Positions 26,098-36,026 of a DNA stretch of 64,000 nucleotides are shown here, in pieces. Made by a program: the position numbers and the translations under genes. The DNA lies in the NCBI RefSeq assembly GCF_001439845.1, contig NZ_JYLO01000001.1:124001-188000 (forward strand), given 5' to 3'. Source of the stretch: Pseudomonas lactis (GTDB lineage Bacteria > Pseudomonadota > Gammaproteobacteria > Pseudomonadales > Pseudomonadaceae). Position 1 is the first letter of the stretch. The number at the start of each line of letters is the position of its first letter. The notes under the pieces are model-generated. The model did not search any database and was not told the DNA's origin. It saw only the letters and a program-made list of their open reading frames with translations.

Positions 26098-26942
26098 AAA
26101 AGTTACTGCTGCCACTGTTTGCCGTCGCCTTGCTGGCCGGCTGCGATAAAAAGGCCGAAGAGCCGGTAAAACCTGCGGCTGTGAGCTACATCGACAAAAT
26201 CAAAGCGCGGGATAAACTGATTGTCGGCGTGTTTACCGACAAGCCACCCTTCGGCTTTGTGGACGAAGCCGGTCGCTATGTCGGCTTCGATACCGACATC
26301 GGCCGGCAATTCGCCAAGGACCTGCTGGGCGACGAAAACAAAGTGGAATTTGTTGCCGTGGAACCGGCCAGCCGCATTCCCTTCCTGCAAAGCGACAAGG
26401 TCGACCTGATCCTCGCCAATATGACCGTGACGCCTGAACGCAAGGAAGCGGTGGACTTTACCAACCCCAATCTGAAAGTCGCGGTCCAGGCCCTGGTGCC
26501 GAATGACAGCGCCGTCAAAAGCCTGGATGACCTGGCCACCCGCACGACCATCGTCACCACTGGCACCACGGCGGATATCTGGCTGACCAAGAACCACCCG
26601 GACTGGAAGCTGCTCAAGTTCGAGAAGAACTCCGAGTCGCTGCAGGCGCTGTCGGCTGGCCGTGGTGATGCGTATGCGCAGGATAATCTGGTGTTGTTCA
26701 GTTGGGCCAAGCAGAACCCAGGTTACCGTGTGCTGGAAGAGAAACTGGGTGATGAAGCGCCGATTGCCCCGGCGGTGAAGAAGGGCAATACCGAGCTGCG
26801 TGACTGGGTGAATGCCGAGCTGGCAAAGTTGGGCGAGGAGAAATTCCTACTCAAGCTCTATGACCAATATGTGCGTAAAGAGCTGAGCGATGACACCAAG
26901 CCTGAGAGTGTGATTGTGGAAGGCGGTAAGTGGCAGGGCTGA
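26094..26942 (+). CDS. Amino-acid ABC transporter binding lipoprotein
   Basis: 282 residues, starting in an ATGA overlap with the ATPase gene. The lipobox LLAGC (C16) makes it an anchored lipoprotein. SBP_bac_3 hallmarks follow: IVGVFTDKPPFGFVDEAGRYVGFDTDIGR, LILANMTVTPERKEAVDFTNPN and GRGDAYAQDN. Being last in the operon and lipidated, it should deliver substrate to the HisM-type permeases just upstream. Ligand unknown. Confidence 0.88.
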   Translation: MKKLLLPLFAVALLAGCDKKAEEPVKPAAVSYIDKIKARDKLIVGVFTDKPPFGFVDEAGRYVGFDTDIGRQFAKDLLGDENKVEFVAVEPASRIPFLQSDKVDLILANMTVTPERKEAVDFTNPNLKVAVQALVPNDSAVKSLDDLATRTTIVTTGTTADIWLTKNHPDWKLLKFEKNSESLQALSAGRGDAYAQDNLVLFSWAKQNPGYRVLEEKLGDEAPIAPAVKKGNTELRDWVNAELAKLGEEKFLLKLYDQYVRKELSDDTKPESVIVEGGKWQG

Positions 26943-26956
26943 TTGAACACGTCCTT

Positions 26957-27055
26957 GTAGGAGCGAGCTTGCTCGCGAAGAACGCACAGGCAACGCGGGC
27001 TACCAGATAACGCTGCGTTATCGTTGACGTTTTTCGCGAGCAAGCTCGCTCCTAC
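26957..27055. repeat. REP/BIME inverted pair, GTAGGAGCGAGCTTGCTC type
   Basis: The left arm GTAGGAGCGAGCTTGCTCGC and the right arm GCGAGCAAGCTCGCTCCTAC are complementary, with an internal GATAACGC/GCGTTATC palindrome between. The right end supplies the stop codon of the ATPase gene. Confidence 0.9.
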
Positions 27056-28215
27056 TCCGGCCAATGCCAAGCCGGTGCATCCAAAATGCCTTGTCCCACA
27101 ATCCGCGTTTCCCCCATCACCTTCTCCAACACAATCGAGTTACACCCCTCATCCTGCTGCAACGCCGCAATCAACCGGCTGGCATGGCTCACCACCCACA
27201 CCTGGCACTGTTTCGAGGCCTGGATAATCAAGCGCGCCAGTGCTGGCAACAAGTCCGGGTGCAGGCTGGTCTCCGGCTCGTTCAGCACCATCATGGTCGG
27301 TGGCCTTGGCGTCAGCAGCGCGGCGATCAGCAGCAGGTAGCGCAGGGTGCCGTCCGACAGTTCCGCCGCCGACAACGGGCGCAGTAAGCCTTCTTGATAG
27401 AACTCAATGGCAAAGCGTCCGCCCTGCAAGGGTTCGATATGCAACCGTGCGCCGGGGAAGGCATCACTGACCGCGTGCTGCAACGCCTCGACATCGCCCA
27501 CTTCGCGAATCGTCTGTAACGCGGCCGCCAGATCCCGACCGTCGTGATGCAGCACCGGCGTGCGCGTGCCTAATTGCGGCTGACGTACCGGCGCATCCAC
27601 ATCGCTGCGAAAGTGATCATAAAAACGCCAGCCACGGATGCTTTCGCGCAGCAGCAACACTTCCGGCGAACCGCGCAGGCTGCCGACCTGATCGAACAGG
27701 CTGTGATAGTTGGGCGTGTGCTGGGCCAGTACGTCCCAGGCGCGGCCATCACGGGCGCGTACCATCGGGCCCGAACGCTGCACCAACAGGCTGGCCGGGC
27801 GGTAGAGGGGGCCGGCCCAGATACATTCCTTTTTAATTTCCGGGTCCAGTTTGAACTCGCTGCCGGGAACCGGGATGGGCATGCCCAGGGAGATGGCGTA
27901 GCTGAAGTCCTCCCCGGCAAAGCCCAGGCGCAAGCGTTTGACGCCTTGGGCAACCACGGCCTCCACCGGCACTTCGCCATTGCGCATGCGCCGGCTGATG
28001 TTTTCCGGCCCGGCCCAGAATGTGGAATCCAGCCCGCCTTCACGGGCCAGCGCATTGATCACCCCGCCCTGGGCGGTTTCGGCCAACAGGCGCAGGGCGC
28101 GATACAGGTTGGACTTGCCGCTGCCATTGGGCCCAGTCACCAGGTTCAGCCGGTCCAGGGGCACCACCAATTTGTTGATCGAGCGGTAATTGGCCACCGC
28201 GAGGGTTTTAAGCAT
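27052..28215 (-). CDS. AAA-type predicted ATPase (RecF/OLD-like)
   Basis: 387 residues from ATG 28215. Walker A GPNGSGKSN lies near residue 28 in an SMC/RecF-like opening (NYRSINKLVVPLDRLNLVTG). A late LSDGTLRYL signature and MMVLNEPETSLHPDLLPAL Walker B, then WVVSHASRLI, match the COG4637-type ATPases. No TOPRIM or other nuclease domain is visible, and there is no partner gene, so a defence or repair role is unproven. The last codon is followed by TAG contributed by the REP element. Confidence 0.8.
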   Translation of the reverse strand: MLKTLAVANYRSINKLVVPLDRLNLVTGPNGSGKSNLYRALRLLAETAQGGVINALAREGGLDSTFWAGPENISRRMRNGEVPVEAVVAQGVKRLRLGFAGEDFSYAISLGMPIPVPGSEFKLDPEIKKECIWAGPLYRPASLLVQRSGPMVRARDGRAWDVLAQHTPNYHSLFDQVGSLRGSPEVLLLRESIRGWRFYDHFRSDVDAPVRQPQLGTRTPVLHHDGRDLAAALQTIREVGDVEALQHAVSDAFPGARLHIEPLQGGRFAIEFYQEGLLRPLSAAELSDGTLRYLLLIAALLTPRPPTMMVLNEPETSLHPDLLPALARLIIQASKQCQVWVVSHASRLIAALQQDEGCNSIVLEKVMGETRIVGQGILDAPAWHWPE

Positions 28216-28336
28216 GTGTATTTAGTCAGCGTGGGAACCATTGGAGTATGGGATCCTCCATGCAGATAAGGAACCCTGATCTAAGCTCACAGTCGCATAC
28301 ACACTTGAACGTCGGCATCACGCAAAAGGAGCCTGC

Positions 28337-29419
28337 ATGGGCGGTCGCACCTCGACATTTATTTTCAGCCTTGGCCTCCTGGCGCTGCTCAGTGGCTGTG
28401 GCCAAGACAAGGCCGAGCCCAAGCAGCATTCACGGGTGTTCGTGCAAACGGTGCAGTCGGCGGATTTTGCCGCGGCGGTCACGTTGACCGGTGATATCCA
28501 GGCGCGGGTGCAAACCGATCTGTCCTTTCGCGTGGGAGGCAAGATCATCCAGCGCATGGTCGACGTGGGCGACCGAGTAACGGCCAGGCAAGTGCTGGCC
28601 AAGCTCGACCCCAAGGACCTGCAAACCAATGTCGATTCCGCCCAGGCTCAGGTTGTGGCTGAACAGGCGCGGGTCAAGCAGACCGCCGCCGCCTTCGTGC
28701 GCCAGGAAAAACTCTTGCCCAAAGGTTATACCAGCCGCAGCGAATACGACGCCGCCCAGGCCGCGCTGCGCAGCAGTCAAAGTGCCCTGGCCGCTGCCCA
28801 GGCGCAGTTGGCCAATGCCCGCGAACAATTGGGCTACACCGCGTTGATCGCCGATGCACCGGGGATCATCACGGCGCGCCAGGCCGAAGTCGGCCAAGTG
28901 GTACAAGCTACCGTGCCGATCTTCAGCCTGGCCCGCGATGGCGAGCGTGACGCCGTGTTCAACGTGTATGAGTCCTTGCTGGTTGAGCCGCCGCCCGACG
29001 CGCCGATTACCGTCAGCCTGCTGGACAACCCGAGCATCAAGGCCGTGGGCAAAGTCCGCGAAGTCACGCCCGCCGTGGCCGCCAATACCGGCACCGTGCA
29101 AGTGAAGATCGCCCTGCAAAGCCTGCCCAAGGGCATGGAGCTGGGCTCGGTGGTCAGCGCCACCGCCAATGGCCCGGCCAAGGCGAGCATCGAGCTGCCC
29201 TGGTCGGCCCTGACCAAAGACCTCAACGAGCCAGCCGTATGGCTGGTGGACGGCGAGGGCAAGGCGCAGTTGCACAAGGTCACCGTGGCGCGCTACCTCA
29301 CCGGCAAAGTGATCATCGGCGAGGGCCTCAACGGCGGTGAAAAAGTCGTGATAGCCGGTGGGCAATTGCTGCACCCCGGCATGGTCGTCGAGATCGCCCA
29401 ACCCGGAGCGCAGCCATGA
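28337..29419 (+). CDS. triA: RND efflux adaptor lipoprotein 1
   Basis: 360 residues from ATG 28337. A lipoprotein signal (LLALLSGC, lipid cysteine about 21) precedes the membrane-fusion-protein pattern: FRVGGKIIQRMVDVGDRV, a long Ala/Gln-rich hairpin, TALIADAPGIITARQAEVGQVV and a C-terminal GLNGGEKVVIAGGQLL. First of a three-gene operon with a second adaptor and an RND pump. Two adaptors per pump is the signature of P. aeruginosa TriABC, which exports triclosan. The outer-membrane partner is not in the window. Confidence 0.85.
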   Translation: MGGRTSTFIFSLGLLALLSGCGQDKAEPKQHSRVFVQTVQSADFAAAVTLTGDIQARVQTDLSFRVGGKIIQRMVDVGDRVTARQVLAKLDPKDLQTNVDSAQAQVVAEQARVKQTAAAFVRQEKLLPKGYTSRSEYDAAQAALRSSQSALAAAQAQLANAREQLGYTALIADAPGIITARQAEVGQVVQATVPIFSLARDGERDAVFNVYESLLVEPPPDAPITVSLLDNPSIKAVGKVREVTPAVAANTGTVQVKIALQSLPKGMELGSVVSATANGPAKASIELPWSALTKDLNEPAVWLVDGEGKAQLHKVTVARYLTGKVIIGEGLNGGEKVVIAGGQLLHPGMVVEIAQPGAQP

Positions 29420-30486
29420 AGCAACTGACGCTCATTGTCGCCGCCAGCCTGTTGCTGGTGGCCTGCTCCAAGGAAGAGGCGCCGCCCGAACCCATACGGC
29501 CCGTGCTGTCCATGGAAGTGAAGGCTGAAGATCAGGAAAACCTCGGTCGTTTCGCCGGCACCATCCAGGCCCGCTATGAAAGCAACCTGGGTTTCCGCGT
29601 GCCTGGCCGCATCGCCCGTCGCGCCGTGGATGTCGGCGCCGAAGTGCAGAAAGGCGCCTTGCTCGCCGTGCTTGACCCCACCGACCAGCAGAACCAATTA
29701 CGTGCCGCCCAGGGCGACCTGGCGCGGGTACAGGCGCAGTTCATCAACGCCCAGGCCAACGCTCGGCGGCAACAGGAACTGTTCAACCGTGGCGTCGGCG
29801 CACAGGCTCAATTGGATGTGGCCCAGACCGACCTGAAAACCACCCAGGCGACCCTCGACCAGGCCCGCGCCTCGGTCAATCAAGCCAAGGACCAGCTCAA
29901 CTACGCCGAACTGCGCACCGACCACGCCGGCATCGTCACCGCCTGGAATGCCGAGGCCGGCCAGGTGGTCAGCGCCGGCCAGCAAGTGGTGACCCTGGCC
30001 CGTCCGGACATCAAGGAAGCCGTGATCGACTTGCCCGCCGGCCTGGCTGAACGTCTGCCTGCCGATGTGGTGTTCCTGGTCGCCGGGCAATTGGACCCCA
30101 GCGTGCACACCACCGCCGTGGTGCGTGAGATCGAGCCTCAGGCCCAAAGCGCCACGCGCACCCGTCGCGCACGCCTGAGCCTGGCCGAAACCCCGCCCGC
30201 GTTCCGCCTGGGCACGGCAATCAGCGTGACTTTGAGCACCGCCATCGCCCCGCGCATCGAACTGCCCCTGAGCGCCTTGCAGGAAGTTGACGGCAAGACC
30301 CGTATCTGGCTGCTCGATACCCAGAGCCAGACCGTACAACCCCGCGAGGTCACGGTCATCAGTCGTGATGCTCACAGCGCCTTGCTCAATGGCAGCGTCA
30401 AACCCGGCGAGCGCATTGTCACCGCCGGCGTGAACAGCCTGAAACCCGGGCAAAAAGTCAAAATCGACGAGGACAGCCCGCGATGA
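29416..30486 (+). CDS. triB: RND efflux adaptor lipoprotein 2
   Basis: 356 residues, overlapping the first adaptor by 4 bp (ATGA). Signal peptide with lipobox LLVAC. FRVPGRIARRAVDVGAEVQKGALLAVLDP and a coiled-coil hairpin are the same fold as the upstream adaptor, but the two differ over most of their length, so this is an old duplication. Both adaptors are needed in TriABC; the arrangement suggests the same here. Confidence 0.85.
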   Translation: MKQLTLIVAASLLLVACSKEEAPPEPIRPVLSMEVKAEDQENLGRFAGTIQARYESNLGFRVPGRIARRAVDVGAEVQKGALLAVLDPTDQQNQLRAAQGDLARVQAQFINAQANARRQQELFNRGVGAQAQLDVAQTDLKTTQATLDQARASVNQAKDQLNYAELRTDHAGIVTAWNAEAGQVVSAGQQVVTLARPDIKEAVIDLPAGLAERLPADVVFLVAGQLDPSVHTTAVVREIEPQAQSATRTRRARLSLAETPPAFRLGTAISVTLSTAIAPRIELPLSALQEVDGKTRIWLLDTQSQTVQPREVTVISRDAHSALLNGSVKPGERIVTAGVNSLKPGQKVKIDEDSPR

Positions 30487-33400
30487 AAGGGAGCTTCAAC
30501 TTATCCGACTGGGCCCTCAAGCATCAGTCCTTCGTCTGGTACCTGATGTTCGTCGCGCTGCTGATGGGCGTGTTCTCGTACATGAACCTGGGCCGTGAAG
30601 AAGACCCGTCGTTCACCATCAAGACCATGGTCATCCAGACCCGCTGGCCGGGCGCGACCCAGGAAGAAACCCTCAAGCAGGTCACCGACCGCATCGAGAA
30701 AAAACTCGAGGAACTCGACTCCCTCGACTACGTGAAAAGCTACACCCGGCCCGGCGAGTCCACGGTGTTCGTGTTCCTCAAGGACACCACCAGCGCCAAG
30801 GCTATCCCGGAGATCTGGTACCAGGTTCGCAAGAAGATCGATGACATTCGCGGCACCTTCCCCCAGGGCTTGCAGGGGCCGTCGTTCAACGATGAATTCG
30901 GTGACGTGTTCGGCTCGGTGTATGCCTTTACCGGCGATGGCCTGTCGATGCGCCAGTTGCGTGACTACGTGGAGCAGGTGCGCGCCGAAATCCGTTCGGT
31001 ACCGGGGCTGGGCAAGGTCGAGATGATCGGCCAGCAAGACGAAGTGATTTACCTGAATTTCTCCACGCGCAAACTCGCGGCGCTGGGGATTGATCAGCGC
31101 CAGGTCGTGCAAAGCCTGCAATCGCAAAACGCCGTGACCCCGGCCGGGGTGATCGAGGCAGGGCCCGAACGCATCTCCGTGCGCACCTCCGGGCAGTTCG
31201 CCTCGGAGAAAGACCTGGCCAACGTCAACCTGCGCCTCAATGACCGTTTCTACCGGCTGGCGGATATTGCCGACATCAGCCGTGGTTATGTGGACCCGGC
31301 GCGGCCGATGTTCCGCTTCAACGGCAAACCGGCGATTGGCTTGGCCATCGCCATGCAGAAGGGCGGCAATATCCAGTCGTTCGGCAAGGCCCTGCACGGG
31401 CGCATGGACGAGCTGACCGCCGACCTGCCGGTGGGCGTCGGCGTGCACAAGGTGTCCGACCAGGCCGAAGTGGTGGAGGAGGCCGTCGGCGGCTTCACCA
31501 GCGCATTGTTCGAGGCGGTGATCATCGTGCTGGTGGTGAGCTTTATCAGCCTCGGCATGCGCGCCGGGCTGGTGGTGGCGTGCTCGATTCCGTTGGTGCT
31601 GGCACTGGTATTCGTGTTCATGGAATACAGCGGCATCACCATGCAGCGCGTGTCGCTGGGCGCGTTGATCATCGCCCTCGGCCTGTTGGTGGATGACGCG
31701 ATGATCACCGTGGAGATGATGATCACGCGTCTGGAAAAAGGCGAAACCAAGGAACAGGCGGCGACTTACGCCTATACCTCCACGGCGTTCCCGATGCTCA
31801 CCGGCACCCTGGTGACCGTGGCCGGCTTCGTGCCGATTGGCCTTAACGCCAGTTCGGCGGGCGAGTACACCTTTACCTTGTTCGCGGTGATTGCCGTGGC
31901 GATGCTGGTGTCGTGGGTGGTGGCGGTGCTGTTTGCGCCGGTGATCGGCGTGCATATCCTCAGCGCCAATGTGAAACCGCACAACGCCGAGCCAGGGCGC
32001 ATTGGCCGGGCCTTCAATGGCGGCATGCTGTGGGCCATGCGCAACCGCTGGTGGGCCATCGGCATCACCGTGGCGTTGTTCGTGGCCTCGGTGTTTTCCA
32101 TGCAGTTTGTGCAGAACCAATTCTTCCCGTCGTCGGACCGCCCGGAAATCCTCGTCGACCTGAACCTGCCGCAAAACGCCTCGATCAACGAGACGCGCAA
32201 GGCCGTCGACCGCCTCGAGGCGATCATCAAGGACGACCCGGACATCGCCCGTTGGAGCACCTACATCGGCCAGGGCGCGATTCGTTTCTACCTGCCGCTG
32301 GACCAGCAGCTGGAAAATCCCTACTACGCGCAACTGGTGATTGTGAGCAAAGGCCTGGAAGAGCGTGGCGCCCTGATCGCCCGCCTGCAACAGCGCCTGC
32401 GCGATGATTTTGTCGGTATCGGCAGCTACGTGCAGCCGCTGGAAATGGGCCCGCCGGTAGGGCGGCCGATCCAGTACCGTGTGTCTGGCAAAGACATCGA
32501 CCAGGTGCGCAAGCACGCCATTGAACTGGCGACCTTGCTCGACCAGAACACCCATTTGGGCGAGATCATCTACGACTGGAACGAGCCGGGCAAAGTGCTG
32601 CGGGTGGACATCGCCCAAGACAAGGCGCGGCAATTGGGGCTGTCGTCGGAAGACGTGGCGCAGTTGATGAACAGCGTGGTCAGCGGCGCGGCGGTGACCC
32701 AGGTGCACGACGATATCTACCTGATCAACGTGGTCGGCCGCGCCGAAGATGCCGAGCGGGGCACCCCGGAGACCTTGCAGAACCTGCAGATCGTCACGCC
32801 CAACGGCACCTCGATTCCACTGCTGGCGTTCGCCACCGTGCGTTACGAGCTGGAGCAGCCGCTGGTGTGGCGCCGCGACCGCAAGCCGACCATCACCATC
32901 AAGGCCGCCGTGCGCGATGAAATGCAGCCGACCGACCTGGTCAAGCAGTTGGCGCCGACCATCGAGAAATTCAGCGAAGGCTTGCCGGTGGGCTATAAAG
33001 TCGCCACCGGCGGTACCGTGGAAGAAAGTGGCAAGGCTCAGGGGCCTATCGCCAAGGTGGTGCCGTTGATGCTGTTCCTGATGGCCACCTTCCTGATGAT
33101 CCAGTTGCACAGCGTGCAGAAGATGTTCCTGGTGGCGAGTGTCGCGCCACTGGGGCTGATAGGCGTGGTACTGGCGTTGATCCCCACGGGCACGCCCATG
33201 GGCTTTGTGGCGATCCTGGGGATTCTGGCGCTGATCGGCATCATCATCCGCAACTCGGTGATTCTGGTCACTCAGATCCACGAATACGAAGAGGCCGGCT
33301 ACACGCCGTGGGATGCGGTGGTGGAGGCGACCGAACACCGGCGTCGACCGATTCTGCTGACTGCTGCGGCGGCGAGCCTGGGCATGATCCCGATCGCACG

Positions 33401-33530
33401 GGAGGTGTTTTGGGGGCCGATGGCTTACGCGATGATTGGTGGGATCATCATTGCGACATTGCTCACGTTGCTGTTTCTGCCGGCGCTGTATGTGGCCTGG
33501 TACAAGATCCGCGAGCCGAAACAGGATTAA
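30483..33530 (+). CDS. triC: RND efflux transporter, TriC-like
   Basis: 1015 residues, overlapping triB by 4 bp. The opening MKGSFNLSDWALKHQSFVWY and the segment GREEDPSFTIKTMVIQTRWPGATQEETL are RND-family and resemble P. aeruginosa TriC as I recall it. The transmembrane proton-relay aspartates lie in GLLVDDAMITVEMMITRLE. About 12 helices and two large periplasmic domains fit the length. It would expel hydrophobic compounds through a TolC-type channel. Drug specificity is inferred from the TriABC match. Confidence 0.87.
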   Translation: MKGSFNLSDWALKHQSFVWYLMFVALLMGVFSYMNLGREEDPSFTIKTMVIQTRWPGATQEETLKQVTDRIEKKLEELDSLDYVKSYTRPGESTVFVFLKDTTSAKAIPEIWYQVRKKIDDIRGTFPQGLQGPSFNDEFGDVFGSVYAFTGDGLSMRQLRDYVEQVRAEIRSVPGLGKVEMIGQQDEVIYLNFSTRKLAALGIDQRQVVQSLQSQNAVTPAGVIEAGPERISVRTSGQFASEKDLANVNLRLNDRFYRLADIADISRGYVDPARPMFRFNGKPAIGLAIAMQKGGNIQSFGKALHGRMDELTADLPVGVGVHKVSDQAEVVEEAVGGFTSALFEAVIIVLVVSFISLGMRAGLVVACSIPLVLALVFVFMEYSGITMQRVSLGALIIALGLLVDDAMITVEMMITRLEKGETKEQAATYAYTSTAFPMLTGTLVTVAGFVPIGLNASSAGEYTFTLFAVIAVAMLVSWVVAVLFAPVIGVHILSANVKPHNAEPGRIGRAFNGGMLWAMRNRWWAIGITVALFVASVFSMQFVQNQFFPSSDRPEILVDLNLPQNASINETRKAVDRLEAIIKDDPDIARWSTYIGQGAIRFYLPLDQQLENPYYAQLVIVSKGLEERGALIARLQQRLRDDFVGIGSYVQPLEMGPPVGRPIQYRVSGKDIDQVRKHAIELATLLDQNTHLGEIIYDWNEPGKVLRVDIAQDKARQLGLSSEDVAQLMNSVVSGAAVTQVHDDIYLINVVGRAEDAERGTPETLQNLQIVTPNGTSIPLLAFATVRYELEQPLVWRRDRKPTITIKAAVRDEMQPTDLVKQLAPTIEKFSEGLPVGYKVATGGTVEESGKAQGPIAKVVPLMLFLMATFLMIQLHSVQKMFLVASVAPLGLIGVVLALIPTGTPMGFVAILGILALIGIIIRNSVILVTQIHEYEEAGYTPWDAVVEATEHRRRPILLTAAAASLGMIPIAREVFWGPMAYAMIGGIIIATLLTLLFLPALYVAWYKIREPKQD

Positions 33531-33567
33531 CACTGAGAGAGGGGCTGTCAGTTAAGCGCAGATCCTC

Positions 33568-33656
33568 TGTGGGAGCGGGCTTGCCCGCGAAGGTGGTGCG
33601 TCAGTCGCTGCATCTGTGACTGAACTGTCGCTTTCGCAGGCAAGCCAGCTCCCACA
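33568..33656. repeat. REP/BIME pair with unlike arms
   Basis: The left arm is TGTGGGAGCGGGCTTGCCCG and the right arm complements the TGTGGGAGCTGGCTTGCCTG form. It is a hybrid of two REP subtypes between triC and the glycoside-hydrolase-like gene. Confidence 0.85.
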
Positions 33657-33773
33657 TTTGGATCTTCATTCTGGTTAAGGCTGTGTGAAACTTCTGAAAA
33701 ATCCGCATGTCGTCCTGGCTCGCTACTGCATGTTGTACCCTCTGGTCCTTATTCCAAACCCAGGTCGATCCTC

Positions 33774-35987
33774 ATGCAGTGCCTGCGTTTCACCTTGCTG
33801 CTCTGCGCGTTGCTCCTTGCGCCGCCCACCTTCGCCGCCACCGTACTGGAAAACGCTTTATGGCGTGTCGAGCTCGACCCCGCCACCCTGGCGCTGCGCG
33901 TGACACCTGCGGGCCAAGCCTCGGTGCAGGCCTCCAGCGGTGTGGCTGCGCATGCCGTCAGCCAATTGCGGATCACCCCTGACCAGGCCACTTGGCAATG
34001 GGACAACGGCGCCTATCGCCTGAGCGCCCGCCTGCAACAGCGCGACCTGGCCCTGACCATCAACGCCCGTGAGCCCGGTGAGCTGGCCCTGCTGCGCCAG
34101 CCCGCCGAGGCCATGGGACGAGGGTTGATCTGGCCCTTGGCCGAGGGGCATTACGTGCCTGCCGGCAATGCCATCTGGAACGCGTTTCTGCTGGAGCGGG
34201 GCGAGTTCAATACCACCCAGGACCTGAGCCTGCCGCTGTGGGGCGTGGATCACGCTGGCTTCACCTTGAACTGGCTATTGACCAACCCCTACAACAACCG
34301 CCTGCAATGGCAAGCCGACGGCAACGGCCTGGCCCTCTCAGCTTCCCATGAATTCACCCCGCTGGCGCCCGACGCGCCGATGACACTGCGCCTGTCCTTG
34401 GGCGATGCCGATCCGTTGGCTGGCGCCAAGCGCTACCGCCAGTGGCTGGTGGAGCAGGGCCGCTATGAACCGTTGGCGGACAAACTGCGGCAGACGCCTG
34501 AAGCCCAGAAGCTGCTGGGCGCAAGCCATGTGTACCTCTGGGACAACGGCCTGCTGGCTTTGGGTGATGTGCGAGATTGGCCGAAACTGATCAAACGGCT
34601 GCGCAGCCATGAACTCAAGACGCTGATGGACAAAGAGAGCGCACAGCTGCTGGCGCAGTCCACTCCCTTGAATCGCTATGAGCAAACCGTGCTGCTGCGC
34701 GGCCTCAACGCGGCGATCAACACCAAGGCCCGGCAGGCCTGGCAGGTGGAAGAGCCCGACATGACCCGCCTTGCCGCTCGCTATGGTGAGCTGCGCAGTG
34801 AACTGGCCGTGGACTTTGCGGGGGCCTTGAGTGATAGCCCGCAAACTTGGGGCAGTAGCACCATTCAAGCCCTGCGCGACGCCGGGCTGCAGCGTCTGTT
34901 GCTGACCTTGGGCGAAGGTTGGGAGGGTGGCCTCTGGCATCCCGAAGCGATTCGCGCGGGGGTGGATGCCGGTTTTCTGATGGCGCCTTACGACTCCTAT
35001 GAAACGGCCCTGTCCGCCACGGAAAACCCCGATTGGACCACCGCCCACCTGGGCGCCAAGGCCTATCGCGACTGCGCGATCGTGCTGAAAGACGGCAAGC
35101 TGAAAACCGGCTTCCAGAAGTCCGGCCACTACACCGACCCGCGTTGTGTACGGCCTTTGCTGGAGGCGCGGGTGAAAGCGGTACAAGCCAAAGCTGGTTT
35201 CAACGCCTGGTTTCTCGATGCCTACGCCACCAGCATGCTGTTCGACAGTTACCGCAGCGACGCCAGCATGACCCAGGCGCAAAACGCCGAAGGCAATATC
35301 GAAGCCTCCCGCTGGATAAACACCGTGCCCAAGCTGGTCACCGGCTCCGAAGACGGCAACGCCATCACCGCCCAGGGCATCCTGTTTGCCCACGGCATGC
35401 AGACCCCGGTGATCGGCTGGGGGGATCCTGAGATGACCAAGGACCAACAGTCGCCGTACTTCGTCGGCAACTGGTACCCCACGGAGCAACCGGCGGTGTT
35501 CTTCAAATCGGTGCCGTTGAAGGAGCCGTTTCGCACCGTGTATTTCGAGCCGACGATGCGCCTGCCGTTGTATCAGGCGGTGTTCCACGGCTCGGTGATC
35601 ACCACCCATCATTGGCTGTTCGACAGCCTCAAGCTGAGCAATGTGCAGGTCGAGAACGAGTTGACCCAACTGCTCTATAACGTGCCGCCGCTGTATCACC
35701 TGAGCACAGCTACACTCAAACAGCGCTTGCCGGTGATACAACGCCAGGATGCCTTTTTCCGTGCGCTACACCAGCGTCTGGCTACTCAGGCGATGATCGA
35801 TTTTCGCTGGTTGAGCGATGACCGGCAGGTGCAACAAACCACGTTTGCCGATGGTACTCGGCTGGTTGCCAACTTCTCTGGGCAAATCCGTGAGATCGCT
35901 GGGGCCACCCTTGATGAATACAGCATTACCGCGTTCGAGGCAGGCGACAACGTAATGCAGTATCGCGCCGGCAACCCTCTACATTGA
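33774..35987 (+). CDS. Exported glycoside-hydrolase-like protein
   Basis: 737 residues from ATG 33774. A Sec signal (LLLCALLLAPPTFAA) precedes a beta-rich N-terminal part and a C-terminal (beta/alpha)8-like half: AYDSYETALS, CVRPLLEARV, FNAWFLDAYATSM, KLVTGSEDGNA and FAHGMQTPVIGWGDPEM. Candidate acid residues are the Asp in FLDAY and Glu in SEDGN, the positions seen in clan GH-like barrels such as GH101. I cannot assign a family or a substrate. It should be periplasmic or secreted. The next gene starts 40 bp downstream and may be cotranscribed. Confidence 0.6.
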   Translation: MQCLRFTLLLCALLLAPPTFAATVLENALWRVELDPATLALRVTPAGQASVQASSGVAAHAVSQLRITPDQATWQWDNGAYRLSARLQQRDLALTINAREPGELALLRQPAEAMGRGLIWPLAEGHYVPAGNAIWNAFLLERGEFNTTQDLSLPLWGVDHAGFTLNWLLTNPYNNRLQWQADGNGLALSASHEFTPLAPDAPMTLRLSLGDADPLAGAKRYRQWLVEQGRYEPLADKLRQTPEAQKLLGASHVYLWDNGLLALGDVRDWPKLIKRLRSHELKTLMDKESAQLLAQSTPLNRYEQTVLLRGLNAAINTKARQAWQVEEPDMTRLAARYGELRSELAVDFAGALSDSPQTWGSSTIQALRDAGLQRLLLTLGEGWEGGLWHPEAIRAGVDAGFLMAPYDSYETALSATENPDWTTAHLGAKAYRDCAIVLKDGKLKTGFQKSGHYTDPRCVRPLLEARVKAVQAKAGFNAWFLDAYATSMLFDSYRSDASMTQAQNAEGNIEASRWINTVPKLVTGSEDGNAITAQGILFAHGMQTPVIGWGDPEMTKDQQSPYFVGNWYPTEQPAVFFKSVPLKEPFRTVYFEPTMRLPLYQAVFHGSVITTHHWLFDSLKLSNVQVENELTQLLYNVPPLYHLSTATLKQRLPVIQRQDAFFRALHQRLATQAMIDFRWLSDDRQVQQTTFADGTRLVANFSGQIREIAGATLDEYSITAFEAGDNVMQYRAGNPLH

Positions 35988-36026
35988 GCGAGGGCACCCT
36001 TGCCGGTCAGGAAGGGAGTTATCCTC

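Noticed and set aside
30501..33533. Very long open frame antisense to triC
   Set aside because: It mirrors an RND pump with clear motifs. Its His/Gln/Arg-rich product is typical of antisense frames in GC-rich DNA.
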